Shown here in pieces: positions 15,512 to 24,409 of a stretch of 64,000 nt of DNA. Source of the stretch: Arabiibacter massiliensis. GTDB lineage: Bacteria > Actinomycetota > Coriobacteriia > Coriobacteriales > Eggerthellaceae. The translations under genes and the position numbers were made by a program. The stretch covers positions 1,736,001 to 1,800,000 of the forward strand of contig NZ_LT827021.1 in NCBI RefSeq assembly GCF_900169505.1, in the 5' to 3' direction. Position 1 is the stretch's first letter. Every line of letters begins with the position of its first letter. The notes beneath the pieces are model-generated. The model was not told the origin of the DNA and searched no databases. It saw only the letters and a program-made list of their open reading frames with translations.

Positions 15512-17935
15512 CTACGCGAGCACCTGGGCGCGCATCGCATTGATCTTCTGGAACACCGGCGCCGCGCCGGCCGTGATGTCCACGGAGCCGTCCTGGCCCA
15601 CCTCCAGCAGCGTCGGCGCCTGCATGATGCGATGGCGCTGCGCCAGCTCGACGTTCTCCTCGGCCAGGAGCTCCTCGTAGGCAATGCCCGCCTCGTCCAT
15701 CTGCGCCGCGGCGTGCTTGCAGTTCGGGCACGTGCGCGTGGCCACCAGGTAGAGGCCCGCCGGAAGCGTGCTGCGCGTGGGCGCGACCGGAGCGGCCTCC
15801 CCCAGCGCGGCGGCGACGTCGTCGGAGACGGCGACGGCCTCGCGCTCCTCATGCGGGTGGATCTGCGAATGCGCCAGGTCGTACTCCACGCGGTCGGCGA
15901 ACTCCTGGGCCTTGCCGTCGTTCCAGTTCTTCACCGGGCGGTAGTAGCCGGTGATGCGCGAGTACACCTCGGTCTCCTCGTGGCAGCACGGGCACTCGTA
16001 CACCTCACCGGCGATGTAGCCGTGGTTCTTGCACACGGAATACGTGGGTGACATGGTGTAATACGGCAGCTTGTAGTTCTCGGCGATCTTGCGCACGAGC
16101 GTGGCCGTGCTCTGCCAGTCGGGCAGCTTCTCGCCAAGGAAGGCGTGGAACACCGTGCCGGACGTGTAGAGCGTCTGCAGCTCGTCCTGCACGTCGAGCG
16201 CGCTGAAGATGTCGTCGGTAAAGCCCACCGGCAGGTGCGACGAGTTCGTGTAGTACGGCTTGCCCTGGTCGTTGGCCGTGATGATGTTCGGGAACTGTTC
16301 CTTGTCGTGCTTGGCGAAGCGGTATGTGGTGCTCTCGGCCGGCGTGGCCTCAAGGTTGTACAGGTCGCCGTATTTCTCCTGGTAGTCGGCCAGACGGTCG
16401 CGCATGTGGTTGAGCACGCCCTTCGTGAACTCCTGCGCCTCCCGCTGCGTCATGTCGGCGCGCAGCCAGCTGGCGTTCAGGCACGCCTCGTTCATGCCCA
16501 CCAGGCCGATGGTGCTGAAGTGGTTCTCGAACGTGCCCAGGTAGCGCTTCGTGTAGGGGTAGAGGCCCGCGTCCAGCAGCTTCGTGATGACCTCGCGCTT
16601 CGTCTTGAGCGAGCGCGCCGACACGTCCATCAGGTGGTCGAGGCGGCGGTAGAAGTCGGCCTCGTCGACCGACTGGTAGGCGATGCGCGGCATGTTGATG
16701 GTCACGACGCCGATGGAGCCCGTGGACTCGCCGCTTCCGAAGAACCCGCCGGACTTCTTGCGCAGCTCGCGCAGGTCGAGGCGCAGGCGGCAGCACATGG
16801 AACGCACGTCGGAGGGCTCCATGTCGGAGTTGATGTAGTTCGAGAAGTAGGGCGTGCCGTACTTGCTGGTCATCTCGAACAGCAGGCGGTTGTTCTCCGT
16901 CTCCGACCAGTCGAAGTCATTCGTGATGGAGTAGGTGGGGATGGGGTACTGGAAGCCGCGGCCGTTCGCGTCGCCCTCGATCATGATCTCGATGAACGCC
17001 TTGTTCACCATGTCCATCTCGCGCTGGCACTCGCCGTAGGTGAAGTCCATCTCCTCGCCGCCCACGATGGCCGGCTGGTCGCGCAGGTCGGCCGGGCACA
17101 CCCAGTCGAGCGTGATGTTGGAGAACGGCGCCTGCGTGCCCCAGCGGCTGGGGGTGTTCACGCCGAACACGAAGCTTTCCACGCACTGTTTCGTCTCGTC
17201 GTAGGTGAGGTCGTCGATCTTCACGAACGGCGCGAGGTAGGTGTCGAAGCTGCTGAACGCCTGGGCGCCGGCCCACTCGTTCTGCATGATGCCGAGGAAG
17301 TTCACCATCTGGTTGCAGAGGCTGGACAGGTGGCTGGCCGGCTTCGACGTGATCTTGCCGGGCACGCCGCCGAGGCCCTCCTGGATGAGCTGCTTCAAGG
17401 ACCAGCCGGCGCAGTAGCCGGTGAGCATGGACAGGTCGTGCAGGTGGATGTCGGCGTTGCGGTGCGCGGCGGCCACCTCGTCGTCGTAGATCTCGGAGAG
17501 CCAGTAGTTGGCCGTGATGGCGCCGGAGTTCGACAGGATGAGGCCGCCCACGGAGTACGTGACCGTGGAGTTCTCCTTCACGCGCCAGTCCTCCACCTTG
17601 ACGTACTGGTCCACGAGGTCCTTGTAATCGAGCAGCGTGGCTTTGGCGTTGCGCACCTTCTCGCGCTGGCGGCGGTAGAGGATGTAGGACTTCGCCACGT
17701 CGGCGTACCCGGCGGTAGAGAGCACTTCCTCCACGCTGTCCTGGATGTCCTCGACCGAGACGATGCCGTCCTTGATCTTCGGCTCGAAATGGGCGGTGAC
17801 GTTGAGAGCCAGAAGGTCGATGGTCGACGGGTGGTACTGCTTCTCCAGCGCGTCGAACGCCTTGGCGATGGCAGCCGAAATCTTGACGATGTCGAACTCC
17901 GCGATCTTTCCGTCGCGCTTCTGAACCTCGTACAT
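15512..17935 (-). CDS. nrdD: Anaerobic ribonucleoside-triphosphate reductase with fused glutaredoxin-like domain
   Basis: Class III ribonucleotide reductase of 807 residues that makes deoxynucleotides without oxygen by a glycyl radical. Seen in order: ATP-cone at about 1-91, the catalytic barrel, a zinc site (C635, C648, C650, C651), and the radical loop RITGYYRP with glycine 663. After a linker the protein continues with an 84-residue thioredoxin/glutaredoxin-like domain at 724-807 whose redox motif is CPNC (736-739). Known: many class III enzymes use formate, others use redoxins. Inference: the attached domain delivers electrons in cis. Start at 17935 has AAAAGGAGCGAGC. Its activase nrdG lies on the other strand at 18932, not downstream. 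Confidence 0.94.
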   Translation of the reverse strand: MYEVQKRDGKIAEFDIVKISAAIAKAFDALEKQYHPSTIDLLALNVTAHFEPKIKDGIVSVEDIQDSVEEVLSTAGYADVAKSYILYRRQREKVRNAKATLLDYKDLVDQYVKVEDWRVKENSTVTYSVGGLILSNSGAITANYWLSEIYDDEVAAAHRNADIHLHDLSMLTGYCAGWSLKQLIQEGLGGVPGKITSKPASHLSSLCNQMVNFLGIMQNEWAGAQAFSSFDTYLAPFVKIDDLTYDETKQCVESFVFGVNTPSRWGTQAPFSNITLDWVCPADLRDQPAIVGGEEMDFTYGECQREMDMVNKAFIEIMIEGDANGRGFQYPIPTYSITNDFDWSETENNRLLFEMTSKYGTPYFSNYINSDMEPSDVRSMCCRLRLDLRELRKKSGGFFGSGESTGSIGVVTINMPRIAYQSVDEADFYRRLDHLMDVSARSLKTKREVITKLLDAGLYPYTKRYLGTFENHFSTIGLVGMNEACLNASWLRADMTQREAQEFTKGVLNHMRDRLADYQEKYGDLYNLEATPAESTTYRFAKHDKEQFPNIITANDQGKPYYTNSSHLPVGFTDDIFSALDVQDELQTLYTSGTVFHAFLGEKLPDWQSTATLVRKIAENYKLPYYTMSPTYSVCKNHGYIAGEVYECPCCHEETEVYSRITGYYRPVKNWNDGKAQEFADRVEYDLAHSQIHPHEEREAVAVSDDVAAALGEAAPVAPTRSTLPAGLYLVATRTCPNCKHAAAQMDEAGIAYEELLAEENVELAQRHRIMQAPTLLEVGQDGSVDITAGAAPVFQKINAMRAQVLA

Positions 17936-18117
17936 GCTCGCTCCTTTTCGCTTGATTCTGCGTTTCTTCTTCGATTGGTCGATCGCGTGCGGCATGGCGC
18001 CTGCGCGGCGCTGCTGAGGTAGGCGATCGGTCGGGAATCGGTAGCTCATACCCTACCAGCGTCGCGCGGCCCCGTCAACGCCTGTCATCTACATGTTGAA
18101 GATGAAATTCGTTGGAA

Positions 18118-18133
18118 TAACAAGATATGGTGT
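18118..18133. promoter_or_regulatory. Possible NrdR box
   Basis: On the minus strand this region reads ACACCATATCTTGTTA from 18132 downwards and matches the NrdR consensus ACACWATATAWWGTGT at about 12 of 16 positions. It is about 185 bp before the nrdD start. NrdR boxes usually come in pairs; the second box is not convincing here. Confidence 0.3.
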
Positions 18134-18312
18134 ATTTGGTGGTGTATTTTGCCATCTGGGCTTTTGCGCCAGGCCTCGCGGAGCTCTACGAAAAGCGACC
18201 TGCGAGAATAGAACAAACCGCTCGCGAGGCCGGCAAGCGGGCCGCGAAAACAGCCACCTGCGACTATCCGTTTCCCGTGGATTTCGGCGGGCGGGAGCGC
18301 CAAGCGCCCCGA

Positions 18313-18359
18313 GGGCAAATGTCCCAAATGGGGACAGTCCCCATTTGGGACATTTGCCC
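18313..18359. repeat. Dispersed palindrome, family A variant (copy 2)
   Basis: A perfect 23-bp inverted repeat with a single central A: left arm from GGGCAAATGTCCC to GGGGAC, right arm its exact complement. It shares the core GGGGACAGTCCCC with the copy at 63761 but has longer, different arms. Confidence 0.8.
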
Positions 18360-18416
18360 CTGCGCGCGCGACGGGCTATGATGGGGAACGCTCCAGCCCT
18401 GAGGAAGGAACCTGCC

Positions 18417-18929
18417 ATGACCTATCGTCCGATGCGGCGCGCCGATCGTGCCCTCTCGCGTGACGAGGCGCTCGGCGTGCTCGACGCCGCCCCGTTCGCC
18501 GCCGTCGCAACCGTCGACGAGGACGGCATGCCCTACAACGTGCCGCTGTCGTTCGCGCGGCTCGGCGACGCGCTGTACTTCCACGCTGCGCGCGAGGGCG
18601 GCCTCAAGACGGACTGCTTCCGCCGCGACGCACGTGCCTGCGCGACGGCGGTCACGGGGGTGCAGGCGTTCTTCGAAGACGGCGACTTCTCCACGGGCTA
18701 CCGCTCGGCCATCGCGTACGGGCGCATGCGCGAGGTGAACGACCCCGCCGAGTTCAAGCACGCGCTCGTGGCGCTGTGCATGAAGTACGTGCCCGCGCAC
18801 AAGCATGACATCGGGCACGCGATGGAGAACGAGGGGCCGAACACGGCCGTGTGGGCACTCGACATCGACAGGCTCACCGGCAAGGCGAACCCGCTGCCCG
18901 CAAGCGCAAGCGCAACGGAGGCGAGATAG
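18417..18929 (+). CDS. Pyridoxamine 5'-phosphate oxidase-like (NimA-type) flavin-binding protein
   Basis: Protein of 170 residues with the split-barrel FMN-binding plan of the PNPOx-like/NimA group: MRRADRALSRDEALGVLDAAPFAA has the typical lead helix and first strand, followed by VDEDGMPYNVPLSF. Known: members of the group bind FMN or heme; NimA proteins are linked to nitroimidazole resistance. It is not the biosynthetic PdxH. ATG at 18417 is preceded by GAGGAAGG. It ends 2 bp before nrdG, so the two genes are probably cotranscribed, an odd partnership unless it serves redox metabolism. Substrate unknown. Confidence 0.8.
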   Translation: MTYRPMRRADRALSRDEALGVLDAAPFAAVATVDEDGMPYNVPLSFARLGDALYFHAAREGGLKTDCFRRDARACATAVTGVQAFFEDGDFSTGYRSAIAYGRMREVNDPAEFKHALVALCMKYVPAHKHDIGHAMENEGPNTAVWALDIDRLTGKANPLPASASATEAR

Positions 18930-18931
18930 CC

Positions 18932-19636
18932 ATGCGCATCGCCGGCCTGCAGAAGCTCACGCTGCTCGACTTCCCCGGGCGCACGGCGGCCACCGTGTTC
19001 ACGCCCGGCTGCGACTTCCGCTGCCCGTTCTGCCACAACGCCGATCTCGTAACCGGCGGCGGCGCAGGCGCACAGGACATCCCCGTCGAGGAGGTGCTCG
19101 CGTTCCTGCGCAAGCGCCAGGGGCTGCTCGACGGCGTGTGCGTCACCGGCGGCGAGCCGCTCATGCAGCCGGGCCTCGCCGAGTTCTGCGCCTCCGCGCG
19201 CGAGCTGGGCTACGCCATGAAGCTGGACACGAACGGCAGCTTCCCGGACCGGCTGCGCGCGCTTCTGGACGCGGGCCTGGTGGACTACGTGGCCATGGAC
19301 GTGAAGAACGCGCCCGCGCGCTACGCGGAGACGTGCGGCATCGAGGGGCTCGACCTCGCCGCCGTGCGCGCGTCGATCGACCTCTTGATGGGCGGCAACG
19401 TGCCGTTCGAGTTCCGCACCACGGTGGTGCGCGAGCTGCACGAGCCCGACGACCTGCGCGCGCTCGCCCGGTGGATCGAGGGCGCGCCGGCGTGGTTCCT
19501 GCAAAGCTACGTGGACGCCGAGGGCGTGCTGGCCGGACCCGGCCGCTTCCACGCCTGGAACCCCGACGACCTGCGCGCGCTGCTTCCCGAGCTGCAAGCC
19601 TTCGTGCCGAGCGCTGAACTGCGCGGCGCGGACTGA
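18932..19636 (+). CDS. nrdG: Anaerobic ribonucleotide reductase-activating protein (radical SAM)
   Basis: Protein of 234 residues. Seen: the radical SAM iron-sulfur motif C27-x3-C31-x2-C34 in CDFRCPFCHN, the GGEPL SAM-binding motif and a short TIM-barrel core. Known: NrdG installs the glycyl radical on NrdD using SAM. The length and the start MRIAGLQKLTLLDFPG match the longer NrdG subtype. ATG at 18932 with a GGAGGCGAG site. The partner nrdD is 1 kb away on the opposite strand. Confidence 0.9.
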   Translation: MRIAGLQKLTLLDFPGRTAATVFTPGCDFRCPFCHNADLVTGGGAGAQDIPVEEVLAFLRKRQGLLDGVCVTGGEPLMQPGLAEFCASARELGYAMKLDTNGSFPDRLRALLDAGLVDYVAMDVKNAPARYAETCGIEGLDLAAVRASIDLLMGGNVPFEFRTTVVRELHEPDDLRALARWIEGAPAWFLQSYVDAEGVLAGPGRFHAWNPDDLRALLPELQAFVPSAELRGAD

Positions 19637-19877
19637 CGCATAAGACCATTTTGTCTGAGCGGAGCGTGCAGGATGACAACCTGGGAGCTCCTCTCGCTCT
19701 GACGGCCCGGCTTTGCCCAACCGCCTTTGGCCTGCGCCTGGCCAGGTTGCGCCTGAGCGAGGTAACCGCCTATTGCGGACTTCAAGCGGCCTTTTGCGAG
19801 GCCGAGGGCGCAAGAAGTTGACGAAAAGGCCTCGTCGCGCGATACTTTGCAGCTACCGAAGAGAACAGGAGCACGTC

Positions 19878-21092
19878 ATGGGCAACTGCCTCATCGCTCA
19901 ATCCGGTGGCCCCACAGCCGTCATCAACTCCAGCCTGGCCGGCGTCGTGCGCGCCAACCAGCTGAACCCCGTGTACGACCGCGTGTACGGCGGCCTGTAC
20001 GGCATCGAGGGAACGCTCGACGGCCAGCTCTACGACCTCACCGACCTCACCGGCCGCGACATCGAACTGTTGCAGCAGACGCCGTCGTCGGCGCTCGGCA
20101 CGTGCCGCTACAAGCTCAAGCGCGGCAACGACGCCGACTACCGCCGCCTGGCCGAGGTCATGGACGCGCACGACATCACGACGATGTTCTACATCGGCGG
20201 CAACGACTCCATGGACACCGTGGACGCGCTGGCCGAGTGGGCGCGCGACAACGCGCCGGACAAGCGCTTCATCGGCATCCCGAAAACGGTGGACAACGAC
20301 CTCGTGCCCGTGGACCACTGCCCCGGCTTCCCGAGCGCGGCGAAGGTGGCCTGCGAGATCACGCACGCCACGTACCTGGACTACGCCGCCTACACGCGCC
20401 CCGAGGTGTTCGTGCTCGAGGCCATGGGCCGCGACGCGGGGTGGCTCGCCGCCAGCTGCTGCATGACCGGCGACGTGGATCTGCTCGTGCTGCCCGAGGT
20501 GGACTTCGACCGCGAGGCGTTCCTGGCCGAAGTGCAGAAGAAATTCGACGAGAAGGGCAAGTGCTACATCGTCACGTCCGAGGGCGCGCACTACGCGGAC
20601 GGCACGTATCTCTCCGCCGGCAACGCGGCCAACGACGGGTTCGCGCACGCCGTGCTGGGGGGTGCCGCGGCCACCATCAAGCAGATGATCGTGGACGCGG
20701 GCATCGTGCCGCGCGGCATCGTGCAGGACCTCTCGCGCGCGGCGCGCTCCAGCAACTTCGCGCAGAGCATCGTCGACCGCACCGAGGCCTGGGAGCTGGG
20801 GCTGAGCGCCCACATGCGCAGCGCCGACCCGGCGTTCACCGGTCAGGTGGTGGGCGTGCGCCGCGACGAGGCGGCCGCTGCGGAGGGCTTCTACAACGCG
20901 AAGTTCTTCGCCGCGCCGGCAGCCGAGTTCGCGAACTTCGTGCGGCACTTCCCCGCCGAGTGGATCCTGCCGAACTACCAGGGCATCGCGCCGGAGGCCC
21001 TCGACTACTTCCGCCCGCTCATCAAGGGCGAGCCGCGCGTGGTGATGGAAGGCGGCATCCCCGCCACCCTCGTGCCGTTCAACCGGCGCTAG
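19878..21092 (+). CDS. 6-phosphofructokinase, probably pyrophosphate-dependent
   Basis: Protein of 404 residues catalysing phosphorylation of fructose 6-phosphate in glycolysis. Seen: the N-terminal AQSGGPTAVINSS loop, YIGGNDSM with D110, and GIPKTVDND with K136. Known: ATP enzymes have glycine at the positions of D110 and K136, while PPi enzymes have Asp and Lys, so PPi is the predicted donor and the step would be reversible. ATG at 19878 follows ACAGGAGCACGTC. It stands alone; the 241 bp before it contain only a degenerate remnant of the repeat family seen at 58424 (near 19655). Confidence 0.88.
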   Translation: MGNCLIAQSGGPTAVINSSLAGVVRANQLNPVYDRVYGGLYGIEGTLDGQLYDLTDLTGRDIELLQQTPSSALGTCRYKLKRGNDADYRRLAEVMDAHDITTMFYIGGNDSMDTVDALAEWARDNAPDKRFIGIPKTVDNDLVPVDHCPGFPSAAKVACEITHATYLDYAAYTRPEVFVLEAMGRDAGWLAASCCMTGDVDLLVLPEVDFDREAFLAEVQKKFDEKGKCYIVTSEGAHYADGTYLSAGNAANDGFAHAVLGGAAATIKQMIVDAGIVPRGIVQDLSRAARSSNFAQSIVDRTEAWELGLSAHMRSADPAFTGQVVGVRRDEAAAAEGFYNAKFFAAPAAEFANFVRHFPAEWILPNYQGIAPEALDYFRPLIKGEPRVVMEGGIPATLVPFNRR

Positions 21093-21213
21093 CGGAAGCG
21101 ACGTCTGCGGCCGCGCACTCAACTTTCACGTGAAGCGACGGGCTCTGCGCGAGCGGGCCCCGTCGCGCGCCTATACTGGTTCGCGCTTTTGCCGATTGCG
21201 AAGGAGGGGCGCG

Positions 21214-22470
21214 ATGAGCCTGATCGAACAGGGAAAGCTATGGGGAAGGACGGCCGTCGTGGCCCTGGCTTTGACGATGCTTTGCTGCGCCGCCGGATGC
21301 TCCGCGCCCGCTTCGACCGACGCCCCCGACGTGGGCGCGCCCGAGTTCGACAACGTGCGCGACGAGGGCGCGGGCACGTCGTCGCCCCCGGCACCCGCGC
21401 CCGCGCCGACGCTCGACGAGCGCGCCGCGCGGAAGACGGCCTCGCTCACGCTCGAGCAGAAGGTGGCGCAGCTGTTCGTGGTCACGCCCGAGGCCCTTAC
21501 CGGGGTGGACGCCGTGACGCAGGCGGGCCCCGTCACCGAGGAGGCGCTCGCCGCCCATCCGGTGGGCGGCCTCGTGTACTTCCAGAAGAACCTGCTCGAC
21601 CCCGACCAGACGCGCGAGATGATTGCGAACTCCCAGGCGTACGCGCAGGAGGCGTGCGGGCTGCCGCTGCTCGTGGGCGTGGACGAGGAGGGCGGCACCG
21701 TGAGCCGCATCGGCGGCAACCCCGGCTTCGCCGTGCCCAACGCGGGGAACATGGCCGACGTGGGTGCGACGGGCGACCCGGCGCAGGCGAAGGCCGTGGC
21801 CGCGACCATCGGCGGCTACCTGCGCGAGCTGGGCTTCAACCTGGACTTCGCACCCGACGCCGACATCTGCGGCGACCCGGCCGCCGACGTCATGGCGCTG
21901 CGCTCGTTCGGAAGCGACCCCGCGGTTGTGGGCAGCATGGTATCCGCGCAGGTGGAAGGCTTCGCGGAGGCGGGCGTGCTGTGCGCCGCCAAGCACTTCC
22001 CCGGCATCGGCGGCGTGATGGGCGACAGCCACGAGGGCGCCATCGTCAGCGAGAAGACGCTCGACGAGCTGCGCGAATGGGAGCTCGTGCCCTTCGAGGC
22101 GGCCATCGACGCCGGCGTGCCGATGGTCATGGTGGGCCACCTCACCGCGCCGAACGCCACGGGCGACGACGTGCCGGCCTCGCTCAACCCGACCATCGTC
22201 ACCGACCTTCTGCGCGACGAACTGGGCTTTCAGGGCCTGATCATCACCGACTCGCTGTCCATGGGCGCGGTCGGCGACTTCTGCACGCCCGACCGGGCGG
22301 GCGTCGCGGCGCTTTCGGCCGGCGCGGACCTCGTGCTGATGCCGGAGGACTTCGCCGCCGCCTACCAGGGCGTCCTCGACGCCATAAGCGCCGGCGAGCT
22401 CTCCGAGGACCGCATCGACCAGTCCGCCGTCCGCATAGTGAAGGCGAAGCTCGCCCTGGCCGGGGAGTGA
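21214..22470 (+). CDS. Family 3 glycoside hydrolase lipoprotein (NagZ-like beta-N-acetylhexosaminidase)
   Basis: Protein of 418 residues. Seen: a lipoprotein signal ending in AAGC (C29), a Pro/Ala-rich linker, then the GH3 barrel with KHFPGIGG at 260-267, the NagZ-type general acid pair D271-x-H273 in GDSHEG, and the nucleophile D346 in ITDSLSMGAV. Known: NagZ-like enzymes release N-acetylglucosamine from peptidoglycan fragments. As a lipoprotein it would act at the outer face of the membrane on wall turnover products. ATG at 21214 with AAGGAGG. A strong palindrome follows the stop codon. Confidence 0.88.
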   Translation: MSLIEQGKLWGRTAVVALALTMLCCAAGCSAPASTDAPDVGAPEFDNVRDEGAGTSSPPAPAPAPTLDERAARKTASLTLEQKVAQLFVVTPEALTGVDAVTQAGPVTEEALAAHPVGGLVYFQKNLLDPDQTREMIANSQAYAQEACGLPLLVGVDEEGGTVSRIGGNPGFAVPNAGNMADVGATGDPAQAKAVAATIGGYLRELGFNLDFAPDADICGDPAADVMALRSFGSDPAVVGSMVSAQVEGFAEAGVLCAAKHFPGIGGVMGDSHEGAIVSEKTLDELREWELVPFEAAIDAGVPMVMVGHLTAPNATGDDVPASLNPTIVTDLLRDELGFQGLIITDSLSMGAVGDFCTPDRAGVAALSAGADLVLMPEDFAAAYQGVLDAISAGELSEDRIDQSAVRIVKAKLALAGE

Positions 22471-22518
22471 GAGGGGCGTGACAAAGGGACGCCGTCCCGT
22501 CCCTTTGTCACGCCCCTC
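22471..22518. terminator. Long perfect hairpin after the GH3 gene (family A-like)
   Basis: 21-bp perfect arms (GAGGGGCGTGACAAAGGGACG and its complement) with a 6-nt loop begin right after the GH3 stop. The centre GGGACG/CGTCCC and the TGACAAAG arm are related to the dispersed palindromes at 61690 and 63761. It may serve as terminator. Confidence 0.65.
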
Positions 22519-22608
22519 TTCATACTTTCTTAACGCGAATTCGGGCGGTTTCTTAGAGGTTGGCGGCTATACTTCTCGCCGTACGGCAACCTGTTGAAAG
22601 GAACCAGC

Positions 22609-22932
22609 ATGATCGTCACCACCACCCCCTCCGTCGACGGCTACCGTGTGAACGGCTACTACGGCATCGTGTTCGGCGAGGTCATCACCGGCATTAACTT
22701 CCTGCGCGACTTCGGCGCGGGCATCCGCAACATCGTGGGCGGGCGCAGCGAGGGCTACGAGCACGAGCTCACGCAGGCCCGCTCCGAGGCCCTCGCCGAG
22801 CTCGAGCAGCGCGCCGCCGCCATGGGCGCGCACGCCGTGGTGGGTGTGGACATCGACTACGAGGTGCTGGGGCAGGGCAACATGCTCATGGTGACGGCGT
22901 CCGGCACTGCCGTCACGCTCGAGCAGGCCTAG
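22609..22932 (+). CDS. YbjQ family (DUF74) protein
   Basis: Protein of 107 residues. Seen: the family pattern of a small pentamer-forming protein: [13 protein letters not shown], then [29 protein letters not shown] and [14 protein letters not shown]. Known: conserved in many bacteria, function not established. ATG at 22609 with AAAGGA. Its last 4 bp overlap the MFS gene that runs towards it. Upstream, two TTTCTTA words (22525-22560) may be part of its control region. Confidence 0.85.
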   Translation: MIVTTTPSVDGYRVNGYYGIVFGEVITGINFLRDFGAGIRNIVGGRSEGYEHELTQARSEALAELEQRAAAMGAHAVVGVDIDYEVLGQGNMLMVTASGTAVTLEQA

Positions 22933-24236
22933 GCGTCGGCCTCGCATGCTCCCGCGTCCGCGCCGGCGGGCGCGGGAGCTGCGACGGGCACCTGCTCGGG
23001 CAGGTTCGCCAGGCCCTTCTTCAGCACGCGGTACGTCACCACGGCGATGACGAGCGCCACCGCGCCCGTGCCCAGCGCCACCGGCACCAGGTTGCTGCGC
23101 AGCGCGTCGAACAGGCCGCCGTACACCAGCTGCCCCACCGGCTGCGCGCAGTTCGCCAGCGCCATGGCCAGCGCGATCACCTTCCCCACCAGGTGCGGAG
23201 GCGTTTCCAGCTGAATGAACGAGATGGCCTGGATGCTGAAGATGGTGGCGCATGCCATGCAGGCGAACAGGCTCGCCACCAGCACGCCGTAGGCCGCCAT
23301 CGTGGGCAGCGCGCCGGCCAGCACGAGCGCCACGGGCAGCATGGTGAGCCCGGCGACGAACAGGAACACCGGTGCCTGGCGCAGGCTCAGCCGCTTCGCC
23401 AGCACCCCCACCAGAATGCCGCCCGCCAGGCCGCCGAGCGCGAGCGCTCCCTCCGCGAAGCCCATGTACTGGTTCGGCAGCCCGAGTATCTGCGTCACGG
23501 TGACGGGCGCGCCGATGATGATGAACGCCGACACGCTCACGTTGATGCCCGCCACCAGCACGATTACCTTGAGGATGACCGGGCGGTCGCGGCGCAGGAA
23601 GGCGAAGCTCTCGGCGATGTCGCCCGCCACGGTGCGCACGATTCCCTGGCTGCGCTCCACGCGCGTGTGCGGGATGCGCACGAATGCCACGATGAGCAGG
23701 GTGGACACGGCGAACGCCACGCCCGACACCGCCACCACAGGCTCGAGGCCGAAGAATCCGAACACCAGCCCGCCAATCACGGGGCCCACGAGGCCTGACA
23801 GCGCGCTGATCTGGCTCACGATGGCGGTGGCGCGCACGATGCTCTCGCGCGGCACGATGAAAGGCACGGCCGACTGCACCGTGGGCTGGTAGATGCTCTG
23901 CACCGCCCACAGGATGATGAGCGCGCAGATGGACATGCCGATGAGGTCGATCACGCCGTCGAGCGCGAGGTACGCGCCGCAGGTCACAGCCATGATGGCG
24001 TCGAGTACCGCCATGATGCGGCGCTTGTTCACGCGGTCGGCCGCCACCCCGCCGATGGGCGTGAGCACCAGATACGGCAGCCACGCCACCGCCGTCACCG
24101 CCCCCATGAGCGCAGCCGACCCCGTCACATTCAACACGTACAGCGGCAGGGCGAACCGCAGCACCGCGTTGCCGAACAGCGACGCGATCTGCGAGAAGAT
24201 CACCGATACGAACGATGGGTTCAAAAGGCTTCCCAT
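22929..24236 (-). CDS. MFS efflux transporter, TetR-controlled
   Basis: Protein of 435 residues with about 12 membrane spans and the MFS loop [14 protein letters not shown] between spans 2 and 3. It resembles the MefA/enterobactin-exporter group of drug or metabolite exporters (MFS_3). A TetR gene follows upstream in the same orientation and a probable operator sits 20 bp before the ATG (24256-24274), so it is most likely the repressed target. The C-terminal tail is Ala/Pro/Asp-rich and cytosolic. Substrate unknown. Confidence 0.85.
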   Translation of the reverse strand: MGSLLNPSFVSVIFSQIASLFGNAVLRFALPLYVLNVTGSAALMGAVTAVAWLPYLVLTPIGGVAADRVNKRRIMAVLDAIMAVTCGAYLALDGVIDLIGMSICALIILWAVQSIYQPTVQSAVPFIVPRESIVRATAIVSQISALSGLVGPVIGGLVFGFFGLEPVVAVSGVAFAVSTLLIVAFVRIPHTRVERSQGIVRTVAGDIAESFAFLRRDRPVILKVIVLVAGINVSVSAFIIIGAPVTVTQILGLPNQYMGFAEGALALGGLAGGILVGVLAKRLSLRQAPVFLFVAGLTMLPVALVLAGALPTMAAYGVLVASLFACMACATIFSIQAISFIQLETPPHLVGKVIALAMALANCAQPVGQLVYGGLFDALRSNLVPVALGTGAVALVIAVVTYRVLKKGLANLPEQVPVAAPAPAGADAGACEADA

Positions 24237-24255
24237 GCTTGCTCCCTCTCTCTTT

Positions 24256-24274
24256 CATACCTTCGGTTGGTATG
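24256..24274. promoter_or_regulatory. Probable TetR operator before the MFS gene
   Basis: CATACC (24256-24261) and GGTATG (24269-24274) form an inverted repeat. The complementary strand reads ACATACCAACCGAAGGTATG, closely related to the site at 25171-25189 before tetR. Confidence 0.6.
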
Positions 24275-24357
24275 TATCTTGGTCAAAAAAGATGCTGCGT
24301 CGAGGCAGCGGGCGAGCGGCAAGCCTCCGCGAACGGCGCTTGCCCTTTCAGCTCGAA

Positions 24358-24373
24358 TGTTTCATGTGAAACA
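24358..24373. other. parS-like site (one mismatch)
   Basis: TGTTTCATGTGAAACA differs from the ParB-binding consensus TGTTTCACGTGAAACA at one central base. It lies in the MFS-tetR intergenic space. Confidence 0.65.
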
Positions 24374-24392
24374 TTCGTTCTCAATACGCAGA

Positions 24393-24408
24393 TGTTTCAC
24401 GTGAAACA
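24393..24408. other. parS site
   Basis: Exact match to the bacterial parS consensus TGTTTCACGTGAAACA, immediately after the tetR stop codon and 35 bp from the preceding copy. Confidence 0.85.
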
Positions 24409-24409
24409 T

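Larger units (their letters stand above)
17936..18416. other. 481-bp divergent intergenic region
   Basis: Lies between nrdD (minus) and the flavin-binding protein (plus). It contains a possible NrdR box (18118-18133), the tandem GGTGTATTT repeats just after it, and a perfect long palindrome (18313-18359). No coding potential on either strand. Confidence 0.6.

Noticed and set aside
19640..19877. Family C repeat before the phosphofructokinase gene
   Set aside because: Only a half-like trace (TCTGAGCGGAGCGTGCAGGA) remains, with no complementary partner, so it was not listed as a repeat.
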